Part shown: positions 29,800 through 39,811 of the stretch, piece by piece | How the letters are laid out: every line of letters begins with the position of its first letter | Numbering within the stretch: the first letter of the stretch is position 1 | Assembly (NCBI GenBank): GCA_025765595.1 | Contig: JAIVFH010000006.1 | Span: 496,001 to 560,000, forward strand | Direction of reading: 5' to 3' | DNA from: Obelidium mucronatum | Lineage: Eukaryota; Chytridiomycota; Chytridiomycetes; Chytridiales; Chytriomycetaceae | DNA length: 64,000 nt | Position numbers and translations under genes: made by a program | Notes under the pieces: generated by a model | Seen by the model: only the letters and a program-made list of their open reading frames with translations | The model's database searches: none | Told to the model about the DNA's origin: nothing

Positions 29800-30523
29800 A
29801 TGAGTTCTGGTGAGCTGCATCCTGGTCGTGTGTGTCGCTGTCGTCTGCTAACTCCTGCGTGCTTCTGCCTCTTGCGCAATCGCCTTTTAGAATTCCGTAT
29901 GTGCACTTCCGCTGTCCCTGTTTTGTTCAACCTAAAGCCTCTGTCCTCAAAAAATTACTTGTTGCAACAGCCTTTTTCCCATTCAGCAAGTTGAGACCCC
30001 ATGTCCCCTTCCTCGAAAACAAAGTGTCGGGAATGAAGGATCCATGGGCAAGGCGTGAGGCCTGGCGTAATGATGCCTTCTTCTCGGCCTCCAAACGTGC
30101 TAGAGCCATCTTCCCAGGCTTTGGTCTTGGTCTCGTCGCTTTTGGAGTTTACCTGGCATATGACAAGTGGTGCGTTTCGTTCGTTTTTAAGATCGGTGTT
30201 CTGTGGAGGACACTCGTTCAGCTGCGTACAGGAATTCATTGTAGTCGCAAATTTGGATGGCGTATCGGACGAATACTGGCAGGAAGATTCTGCTTAAGGA
30301 AATCAAATAATGTCTGCGCAGAAATGATTGTCAAGGATCAATTCCTTTTGGGCGACGATGGACTCTTTTTATTTTTTTACACGATGCGACAATCGTTTTA
30401 ATCCCATCCTTCGATGGCAGGTACTGGGCTTCTGGACCAGGAAAGAAGGAAGTAGACGAATGGGCTCAGTGGACTGAGGAAAGAAACGCCCGATTGGCCA
30501 AAGAACACCACCACCATCACTGA
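29800..30523 (+). CDS. NADH dehydrogenase (complex I) B12/NDUFB3-type subunit
   Basis: Accessory subunit of the mitochondrial complex I membrane arm. The core exon 29971-30169 encodes KDPWARREAWRNDAFF, matching the family's R-D-P-W-x-R-x-E-A-W-R signature, followed by one membrane helix (FGLGLVAFGVYLAYDKW). The last exon (30421-30523) gives a hydrophilic tail ending in five histidines. The first exon is ATGAGTTCTG (29800-29809). A 6-base segment at 29891-29896 flanked by AG and GTATGT may be a micro-exon; including or skipping it keeps the frame. Total about 105 residues. The last intron (251 nt) is long for this window. Divergent from the PAM2/CCCH gene with 81 bases between start codons. 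Confidence 0.88.
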
Positions 30524-30639
30524 AGCTCTGGGCTTCGTTTTTTCTTCACAGGAATAAGAATATAAAATACCGCTTTATTTTACTTTTTTTTTGGTTGTTC
30601 CAATAATGGCTATTGCTCGGAAGCCTGTGTTTGTTGAAT

Positions 30640-31929
30640 TTAATTCTTGGCATGCTGTTCAAGGAATACTTTTACCATCATTCTGACCATACGCATATCA
30701 CGAATTTCTTCACGTTGATTCTCCAGAACTGTTGCTGGATCTGCCAACTTGATCTACGTGAAGAGAGAGAGAGTGTGTGTGTGTGTGTGTGTGTTTGTGT
30801 GTAAGAACCCACGCGATTCATGTTAGCCAATCTTGCAAACCTCTGGAATAGGATACTTTTTCGGCATCTGTCCTGGCAAAGGTGGCAAGTCAATGAGCGT
30901 ACCGCATTTAGGAAGCCCCCTTGACCATTCTCCTTCATACAACTGTCGTTTAGCTTTATAAATGTACTTTCCAGGTCCTTCCTTCTGATCATCAAGCCAC
31001 ATTCCTTCGTACCGATCTCCCGATGCTTGAAACAAAAGAAAGTTTTTAATAAATATGTAATTAATTAATAATATAAACTCACGTTCCAACAAGACTCCTT
31101 GACCATGTCTCATTTCTTTATGCCATTCCCCATCATAAACGCTTCCATCCACATAATTCATACGTCCCCATCCCTCTTTTTGATCCTCCATCCAAAGCCC
31201 TTCATACCAAGACCCATCTTCATAAAAGTAAGTCCCTCGCCCATCGCGTTTATCATTTTTCCATTGCCCAGCATATACTTTCCTGAGCAAGAGTCCTTCC
31301 TGGCTACTGGACTCCTTCTTCTTCTTTTTCTTCTTGGCCTCCGTGCTGTTATTGTTGCTGTTGTTTTTATTTGCCGGATTATTGGGATCATCTGACGTCA
31401 AGAGTGAGCAGTTTCCAGGAGAACTGGAACGCGAAGGTGGTGGGTAAGTGGTTGGATCTACTGGAACTTGTGGGGTTTGAATCGGTGTTGCAAATGTTCC
31501 AAATCCATTCCGTTGATCGTTTGCCCATTCTCCTTCATATATAGATCCTGTTTCGTTGTAGAAATAGGTTCCGTTTCCTATTATATGTTTGTAGATTGTT
31601 AACACACACGCACACCAAGAAAAAAGTGTTGTTGAAGTTTTTTGCTGCTGTGTTTCTTCGAGCGAGTTGGGGCGGAAGAAGAAAACGTGACGAATATATC
31701 TGGACTACCTTGCTTTTTGTTTGCAAACCACTCTCCCAAATATCGATCTCCGTTAATCATATACACTGTTGCGTGGGGTCCATTTTTGCGACTCAGCATA
31801 TCGCGTTGCTCCCAGAGCGGAGTTTTCGTGATGTACGCGTGACGAGCAATCGTTGTCATTGGATGAGCTTTTGTACCACTGCTTCCACCTCCATTTCCGT
31901 TCGCAGAGTGGCTGTTCTGATCTTGAGGC

Positions 31930-31931
<2 letters not shown>
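30640..31931 (-). CDS. MORN repeat protein, MORN3 orthologue
   Basis: Four exons (31931-31709, 31577-31083, 31025-30841, 30753-30640) give 338 residues. At least six MORN repeats are visible (GDRYLGEWFANKKQGNGTYF, SIYEGEWANDQRNGFGT, KVYAGQWKNDKRDGRGT, SWYEGLWMEDQKEGWGRM, SVYDGEWHKEMRHGQGV, DRYEGMWLDDQKEGPGKY). The MORN3-specific C-terminus KCGTLIDLPPLPGQMPKKYPIPE continues into LADPATVLENQREE. Between repeats 2 and 3 lies an insert with poly-Asn and poly-Lys absent from animal MORN3. MORN3 is a flagellar protein in animals. The start codon is preceded by A/C homopolymers. An intron holds a CA repeat. Confidence 0.92.

Positions 31932-31972
<41 letters not shown>
31931..31972. repeat. Homopolymer T/G tract directly upstream of the MORN3 start
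   Basis: Ten T residues followed by 32 G residues on the plus strand, that is C32-A10-ATG on the coding strand. The tract must be in the leader or promoter. Length may be affected by assembly error. Confidence 0.9.
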
Positions 31973-31974
<2 letters not shown>

Positions 31975-32125
31975 CCTGCAAAAAAATTTGTCCAAGTCTC
32001 TCTCACTCTCTCTTTTGTTTATTATTTTAATTTTAAATTTTTTTTTTTGTTATTGGGGTCTGTCAAGATAAACAATATGGTTGTACACTGTCTCATTCAT
32101 TTATTTGGATTCTTTAGTTTATCAT

Positions 32126-33797
32126 TTATTCCTTCTTTTTTCTTTTACCACTAGAACCGTCACTCTGACCGCCCAATGCTGCTGTTGGTGCAACAAACAA
32201 CGCAACCAACAAAACAACATGACAAGAGAGTAATAAAGCTGAAGAGCTTGTAGTTGATGGATATACATTCCAACAATATTCAATCACGACAAATATTGCC
32301 AATCTGCCCAAAACAAAAAAAAAATTAAAACAAGAAAAAAAAAAGAAGGAGCTCGTAGAAGCAACATAGAATACGAGAGATAGAGAATGTGGTGCATGTG
32401 TGGCGTGTGTGTGTGTGTGTGTCGGTCTGTGAGGAAATTTTCGACTTACTTGAAAATCAAATGTAACCGAGTCCGAAATAACAAATACGGAATCGTGTAA
32501 AAGTACCATGAATAGAATTGATAATGAAGTGACCGAGCAAACGTTATACCAATCAGATTGCTTGTAAACATGGACAAAAGAATATCTAAAAAAAATAAAA
32601 AGAGAAGTGTGTGAGCCAAAAGCCCCCCTCCAAGCATTTAACCTTACAATCAACATCCAGTATTCTTGCTTCGTTCGAGAAAAGGCCTTTTTTGAGGACA
32701 CTGAAAATCCCTCCGAACCCTCTATAACAAAGAAAAAATATTTCATAAAAAAAAAAAAGAGAGAAAAAAAATATGTCAAAAACACACACTCACCGACACC
32801 ACTTCCCAAGAAACAACGCCACCACACCCAAATGCAAAACAACCAACCCAAGCGCAAACTCTCTACTCAAAAACAAATCCTCTCCAACAAATCTCCAATT
32901 CACAGTCCACACGAAAAAAAACTGTCGAGAAAACTCAAATGCTTTCGTGAAATACTCGGCACCGAATCCAGAGAGAATAAATGGAGCTGCAAGTGCGATT
33001 TGAATGGATACCGCAAGACCCGCGTTCTTTATCGATTGAATCAGGCCCACGCTTTGGAACATTAATAGTGCAAAGGCAGGTGCAAACAGCAAGATATTCA
33101 TTTTGATGGAGAGCGCGAGAGAGAATAAAATCGAGGCGATTGAATATTTTCCCTTCGCAAGCGCGTAGATTGAAAAATAGAGAGGAAGCATGGCAACAGG
33201 GTCATTGAACAGTCTCAAAATAAAGATGGAATGGATTCGCTTTGATAGTAGAAGCAGAGGCGCTGCATACCATGGAACCTGAAAGGAGATTTTAACATGT
33301 ATGTTTTTTTTTCCTTGGTTTACGACAAAAAGTACCTTTGTCGACATGAAATACAGTGATAGGATAATGTACAACGTCAAGACTGCGAAGTCGGCATACA
33401 CCCATTGAGCTAAATGCACATTCGAGCCTCCTGCAGTCAACCAATTCAGCCCAGAAAATATATACAAAAAGCCGGCAGGATATCTGATACGAGTGACCAT
33501 GTCAATGAACTGTGCACTCAAAACTGATCCAATGCATACACGAGTGGTCCAGTATCTCCCTTAATCATAACGTAATTTCTCTCTCCGGAAAGGAATTGAG
33601 TGGTTTGTTGCATGTATGCAACCCAATCGATCTCCGTATCTGATGTTTGGGAAACCCCGTCAGTACATTAATCCCTGCCAGGGATACCATCAACAAAACA
33701 TACAGGCGACTTTGTACAGAATTAGCAAACAGAGTGCCTTCTCAATGGCGAGAAGTCCCCAGAACAGAAGAGTTTCATTCGGCTTCCACTTGATCAT
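32126..33797 (-). CDS. ALG3: ALG3, dolichyl-P-Man:Man5GlcNAc2-PP-dolichol alpha-1,3-mannosyltransferase
   Basis: ER multispan enzyme that adds the first lumenal mannose to the N-glycan precursor (GT58). Seven exons join in frame: 33797-33704, 33639-33540, 33483-33336, 33278-32794, 32721-32648, 32585-32450 and 32303-32126 (404 residues; yeast and human are slightly longer). Family blocks in order: [97 protein letters not shown], and ending [14 protein letters not shown] with a lysine-rich tail. Only about 70 bases separate its start from the stop of the upstream hydrolase on the same strand. An intron carries a CA repeat. Confidence 0.96.
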
Positions 33798-33866
33798 TTT
33801 TATTACTCTTTTTTTCTATTCTCTTTTTTCGAACGGAGAGGACGATAATATTAATGCTCTCCATCT

Positions 33867-35776
33867 TCAATGTCCCAGAATCTGTTTTCGGTTTTTTGAT
33901 CCAATCATAACGGCTGCAAATGCACACACGAAAACCACAAAGCGTCGAATCATCTGCCCTTCAATTGAAGCGCTGGATGTTAATCCACAAACATATTTGA
34001 GCATTTTGACTAGAAAAGACGACGACGATGAGGATGTTGATGATGCCGATGGTTTTGGTTTAATTTTGCTGCTCCTTTTCTTGGGAGGCACCGTGACATA
34101 GGATGGTGTAATATTCGCACTGGTTGCAACATCAACTTTTAAAGGCGGTAGAGCTCTCTCAAGCGAAGCAGACTTTGCCCCAACGCCACTGCCAGATCCT
34201 GCTCCATTAGGATGATTCTGATGATGATGTTGGAAAATAACTGAATGCTTTCCCTTGTAATGAACATGATTCGCTTTTAAGGCATGGGTATTATGCTCAA
34301 TGAAGGAGCTCCTTAGATGCACGGGCAAGGAATCATAGACGCCATGGATTGCTTCAACAAACTCCAAGACAGGTCTTGTAAACCACCGCTTGTATCCAGT
34401 TCCAAAGCCGAAAAGGGATTCAAACCAGCCCAAATGGCCCCCGCAGCGGGTTGTGGCCAGAATAGTGAAAGGATTCGCGACAATATCGGCAACGGGAATC
34501 GCGTTGGACAGCGCGACTGGATCATCAAGGGCGTTTAATAAAAGAGTCGGGATTCGAACGTCTGGGATATATTGGGCAGATCCACCCATACGATAAAATT
34601 CATTGACTGTTCGGTAGCCGCTTTTTTTTTTTTTTGATGAAATCCTTTTTAGCAAAAGAAGAAAAGAAAAAAAACCCCCTCGGCGGCAGAAATACACCTT
34701 CGGTGATATACAGCGTTACAAATAAATTACTCACAATACCCTGCGAGTCAACTGTTCATCAAAGTCAGTAAGAAATCGAGAAGACTTGACTTTTGTTGGG
34801 GAAACTGGAGGAGTGTCCTCAAAACCAACTGTACGCGACGAAGAGTCCAAAGAAGACGGGAACATGTGCAAATGTTGATTGAAAATAGAAACCAATTCGC
34901 GAGTCATGATTCGAGAGTATAATCGCCCCAGAAACGAAGAGTGGAGAAAGTTGATTCCAACGTTAAAGTCAAAAGGGTTTGCAACAGAGACACAGGCAAT
35001 TAGAGGACAGTGAGCGCCTTCTTCTCCGACGTATTTCACTAGGATATTCGCGCCAAGGGAATAGCCCACACCAATCAATGGCGATTGCGGATGAGCTTGT
35101 TTGATGTGTTTAATGATCAGCCTAACATCTGCAGTGTACGACCCGGCGTACAATTGAGGGGTTTTAAGCGGAAGGCCGTTTGAGCCGCGATAGTTTAAGC
35201 ACGCGACTGTGTGGCCCTTCTCCAGCAAAGAAAACGTTTGTTCGCAGATGTACGTTTCGTTTGAGCCGCCGGCGAGCCCGTGGAAGAGAATGACGATCAG
35301 CTAGAAGGAGTGAGTGAGTGAGTGTTGTTGGCACAGTAACGACGACGCAAACGCACACTTGTCTTGTCCACGTCTTCGGGCACGGCCCAGTCGATGGCGA
35401 CGACGCCGCCGTCGGGCATCTCGAGGGACTCGCGGCGGTAGCGCGGCTTTGCGTACGGCAGCTTGCCGATGGCGGCGGCGGCGGCGGTCTGCAGGTGGCC
35501 GTTGAAGAGCAGCGGCGTCGCGCGGAAGCGGCTCTTCGCACGCGCGAGCGCCGGACAGCGGTCGAGCACGAGCCGCAGCAGCGGCGTGCGCGCGCGGCCC
35601 GCCGCCGTCAGCAGCGCCGCCGTCGCGCCCGCGCCCGCGCCCGCGTGCTGCAGCCGCACGCGGTCGGCGTCGCTGCCGCCGAGCAGCAGCCGCAGCACGC
35701 ACAGCCAGAACACGGCAAACACGCAGTTGCGCGCCACGTCGATCGCTACCTCAAAGTCAACAACGCCGAACAACAT
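33867..35776 (-). CDS. ABHD1/2/3 (YheT/EMB8)-type alpha/beta hydrolase, copy 1
   Basis: Three exons (35776-35357, 35300-34735, 34620-33867) give 579 residues. An N-terminal membrane anchor is followed by the family start FNGHLQTAAAA and PDGGVVAIDWAVP. Hydrolase motifs: LIVILFHGLAGGSNE, nucleophile GVGYSLGANILVKYVGEEG, acid LLNALDDPVAL, and histidine TTRCGGHLGWFE. A long Ser/Thr/Lys-rich C-terminal extension ends in another hydrophobic segment. Fungal members are acyltransferase/lipase-like enzymes of medium-chain ester metabolism; the substrate here is unknown. The ATG lies inside the last exon of copy 2. No later in-frame Met precedes the conserved region. Bases 35360-35700 form a GC island. 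Confidence 0.9.
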
Positions 35777-37565
35777 GTTTATTATTCTTGCTGCCCCGAG
35801 AAAATGCTGCATACACACACACGGCAAAACACGCAAATCCCTTGACCATTCGCGCCTCCAGCGAGCGCGACAACACAAATCTGCGCCAGTACTGCACGAT
35901 ATACGAGAGTATCGTGCCCTTGTTCGTCTTCTTCGATGCCGCTGCAGTCTTTGTTTTTGAAACTGCTTTTTTGGGGTCTTTAGAAGACTCTGTCACTGCA
36001 GACGCAGATTCAGTTCCAACAGGTAGCGTCTCTTTTGCTGTAACTGCAGTTTTTGCATTCGAGGCATTCGAGGAATGTGTATGCTGCGGAAAAACAACGC
36101 CAAAGTGTCTAGGGCTGTAGTGTACGTGCTTCGAAACAACTCCCCTTCGCTCGTTCAGCGTAAACTTCATATTGGCAGGAAGGGAACTGTGTGCCTTTCA
36201 TCAACGGTTAACCATCCATGAGTAACAACGAAAGATTAAAACTCTTGCTCACCTTGCAAATCATTGTTGCAAACTCAATGATTGGTTTTGGATACCACCT
36301 GCGGGGTAGCCATCCCTCATACCAACCCAAATGTCCTCCACGTTTGGTGACTGCCAAAACAAGATTCGGATTCCCCAAAATGTCTGCATATGGAATAGAC
36401 TCCTTCATTGCTATTGGATCATTCAGATCGCTCAACAACAGTGTCGGAATCGCGATCGCTGGAATAAACTGCGCGCTACTCCCACATCTGTAGTACTCGT
36501 ACACGGTTCTGAAACCAAACATTCTCCGTGTAATGCTTTCATCGAATTCAGAAAGGTATGTAGTCTTGTGAACTTGCTCAGAGACAATTGGGTCAATATG
36601 GCCCTCATAATCTGGATTCTTGTCAAAAACATTTTGATGCCTTGATTAATTTTTGTTACTTGAGTCAGTAACTCTATCTTAAGAATAAGAAGGAACGAAA
36701 CAACACATCCTCACTTTTTGAAAAACGCCTTCAATCCATCCGCCATAATCCGGGAGTAGAACTGCTTCCCCATCCACGTACTATGAAGAAACGTTTGACC
36801 GACATGCAAATCATAAGGATTCGCCACAGAGACACAAGCCGTCAGTTTCGAGTGCACCCCGTCTTCCCCAACACACTTCATGAGAATATTGGCACCAAGT
36901 GAAAACCCAACCCCAACCATTGGCACACTGGGATGATTTTTGGAATGAATATGGTCAATCATCAACCGAACATCCTGAGTGTAGGACCCAGAATATAGTT
37001 GAGGCGTTGCGATTGCAATACCACCACACCCACGCGAGTTTAAAGCCGCCACTCTGAATCCAGCAGCTAATGCCAAAGGGATGACATCCAAAATGTATTT
37101 GTCATACGATCCACCTCCAAGACCATGCAACAGAATTAGAATTGGCTTGACAGCATAGTCTTCATGATCCTGAACGGCCGGCTTTGCCCAATCAATGGCA
37201 ACTACCCCACCATCAGGTAAATTCAACAACTCTCTTTCATAAGAAAACGATTTATCCGATACTCTCGCACTGGCACCAGCATAAAGCGTTTGAAAATGTC
37301 CATTTGCAAGAAACGGCGATGGAACAAATCGGCCCACAAGCGATGGACAAGACTGCTTGATCCGCGCCAAAAGAGACTGTTTCCGGAGCTTCCCGTTGGG
37401 CGATCGGGAGGTGATGTCAACAGTGGCTTTGGCGTGAACCAGTACCACTTTTGATCGCCCCTTGACAACTGCGAGGAAAACAGAGGCTACCAGAACCAAT
37501 ACTACGAGTATTCGAACGTGGCTTTCGCCCAACCACAATAGAGTGCTGGTCAATTCAAATTGCAT
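35757..37565 (-). CDS. ABHD1/2/3-type alpha/beta hydrolase, copy 2
   Basis: Three exons (37565-36715, 36640-36253, 36194-35757) give 558 residues. Layout as in copy 1: N-terminal anchor (RILVVLVLVASVFLAVV), FLANGHFQTLYAG, ILILLHGLGGGSYD, nucleophile GVGFSLGANILMKCVGEDG, acid LLSDLNDPIAM, and histidine VTKRGGHLGWYE. The C-terminal extension carries KTAVTAKE repeats and a final hydrophobic segment. Intron positions match those of copy 1, so the two arose by tandem duplication. Composition is ordinary, in contrast to the GC-rich first exon of copy 1. Its stop codon lies 17 bases downstream of copy 1's ATG, so the coding regions overlap by 20 nt in different frames. Confidence 0.9.
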
Positions 37566-37626
37566 GAACTGGAGGGTGAAAATATGTTTTCTAATTAATA
37601 ATATTAATACAATAAATAAAAAGTAC

Positions 37627-38278
37627 TCATTCAAACTTTATATTTTTCTTGGGCAGAGCATGTACCGCCAAAACAAGCACAACTACACATCGCGACAGCA
37701 CAATTGTCTTCCAATATTGAACATATGAGATTATCTTGGCCAATTGTACTAGTTGGTTTGTTTTTGAAACAACTCGAATGGAGTCAGAATCAGATTCATG
37801 TACAACTGATTTTGCTGTAACTGCAGTGTTGGCATTCTTGGCATCTTGAGTATAATATGTTGCGCAAAAATAATGCCAAAGTGTTTTGTGCATACTTTGC
37901 AACAACGACTTTTGGCAGTAAGGGAATTGTGTGCCGTCTTCCAATCAACAGCAATAACAATAACAACGACGCACAAGCGACGGACAAGACTTCTTGATCT
38001 GCGCCAAATGAGACTGTTTCCAGAGTTTCCCGTTGGGGTGATGTCCGGTGCGCTTTTGAGTGCCTAAGGACGAATACAAGGAAGACAACAGAGGCTACCA
38101 CGACAAAAGTCAGTTCTCGAAGATGGCTATTTTCGGCAAACCAACTGTCCGCAAACTCGAAACGTATGAGCTGGTGAAACTTTGCCGGGTGGTTCAAGAG
38201 AAGGGTATGAACCAAAAACAACCTTTTGCCACTCAATTTGATTCTTCTTGCCCAGGTTTTCAGCTCATCGGTTCTCAA
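37627..38278 (-). pseudogene. Truncated third ABHD-type hydrolase copy
   Basis: The right part resembles the N-terminus of copy 2 (an anchor like HLRELTFVVVASVVFLVFVL, then HHPNGKLWKQSHLAQIKKS in a shifted frame, compare PNGKLRKQSLLARIKQS). It then jumps directly to sequence like the last exon (DAKNANTAVTAK, SYVQYWKTIVLSRC). The whole catalytic core, including GxSxG, acid and histidine, is deleted, and frames are broken. A decayed member of the tandem array. Confidence 0.75.
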
Positions 38279-38397
38279 AAAGTGCGCATCTGCCTCAAAG
38301 TCGGTATTAATTCCCCAAAAGAGATCTATTATTTTTGGTAAAAAAAATAAAAAAGACGGAAATATTCAGATTCAATTATTCAGAAAAAAAGGAGAAG

Positions 38398-38952
38398 ATG
38401 TTTACAACTCAAGTACGAAGACATTCCACGTTCGTCTCCCTCGATAGCTCTGCCGTTCAAAGGCCGATATCTCGACGTCAGATTATGCCAGTTCCTGCAC
38501 TTGCCAGCTGTCTAAAAGCGCTGTTGTCACCAACAACCCGGTTACCCTCGTCAACGACATCGAGTTCAATACTGTCATCATCGTCATCGCCGACTGTACC
38601 GCCCGCGCTCTCTCCATCCATCAAACCCGCTCCTGCTGCCTCAATCAAACCATCATCAACGTCTCACATCTTTCCATTAACAAATACCACGGCCGTTATC
38701 ACTGGCGGATCCCGAGGAATCGGTCTCGCTGTTGCCGCTGAATTCAGGAGGCAAGGCGCACGGGTGATATTAATCGGTCGATCGCATGATTCCCTCTTGT
38801 CTGCCAGAACAAACCTCATCTCTTCTGTACCTGCAAATGTCCCATTACTAGGCGGTTGGGATTCAGAAATGGATCGGAACGGTGTTGCGGTGTTGGAAGG
38901 AGACGTGTCTAGTGTGGGTGAAGTTGAAATCATGTGCAAGGTTTTTTGGTCG

Positions 38953-38988
<36 letters not shown>

Positions 38989-39796
38989 TGACTCATAACT
39001 CCCCTTGGGTTCTTCTTAGACTATTGCTCAAACATATGGCCCTGTCGAGACTCTTATTAATTGTGCTGGAATATCTCGGGATTCTATATTGCTCTCGATG
39101 GATCATGTGGAGGCTTCCGAAGTCATTGCTACAAATCTGTTTGGTACCATAAATATGTCTAGAGGAGTTGCCAAAGGAATGATGCGTCGTCGTAAAGGTG
39201 AGAGGGGGGGTGGGGGGGTTGTGGTTACAGTTTTTTAATGACTGATGAAACAGGATGCATTATTAACATATCATCGGTGCTGGGTTTGCGTGGCGTGGGT
39301 GGAACAAGTGTCTATAGTGCCAGCAAAGCCGGGGTCGTTGGTATGTGTTTTTTTTTGTGTGTTATGTATTCTTTCAACTAACCACTAATCAAAAAAAAAA
39401 TAATATCAATAATAATAAAAAAAAGGATTCACGCAATCTCTCGCAAAGGAGCTTGGGCCGAAAGGAATTCGTGTTTCTTCTATTGCTCCGGGCTTTATTG
39501 AAACGGACATGACTGCAAGTGAGGGTTTTTTCTTATTTTTATTTTTTATTTTTTTTAGGTGATACTCATTACGTTTCGCAGAATTAACAGAGCAGCAGAG
39601 AAGTCATTATTTGTCTCAAACCCCACTTGGAAGGTTTGGATCTGTGGAGGTAAAGAATGCAAGGGTTTTTTTTAGAATTGCTGCCAAGTGTTTAATATTT
39701 TTGTTTTAGGAAGTTGCGCATGCTGCTGCGTTCTTGGCCCAAGCGCAATATATTACTGGTCAAACTTTGGTTGTTGATGGTGGATTTTCGGCATGA
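38398..39796 (+). CDS. Mitochondrial 3-oxoacyl-[ACP] reductase (SDR family, FabG/OAR1-like)
   Basis: NAD(P)H-dependent reduction of 3-oxoacyl-ACP in mitochondrial fatty-acid synthesis. Six exons (38398-38940, 39020-39197, 39254-39340, 39426-39518, 39582-39649, 39710-39796) give 351 residues. The N-terminal 90 residues are Ser/Thr/Arg-rich without acids, like a mitochondrial presequence. Then come the SDR motifs: AVITGGSRGIGLAVA (cofactor), LINCAGISRDS, INISSVLG with catalytic Ser, VYSASKAG (YxxxK), APGFIETDM and ITGQTLVVDGGF. Intron 1 contains a T tract of more than 25. The stop is 15 bases from the stop of the convergent GT90 gene. Confidence 0.92.
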
Positions 39797-39811
39797 TGGC
39801 GTCAATAAACT

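Noticed and set aside
35318..35845. 175-codon plus-strand open frame opposite the first ABHD exon
   Set aside because: Shadow in a GC island; the minus strand has the conserved hydrolase start.
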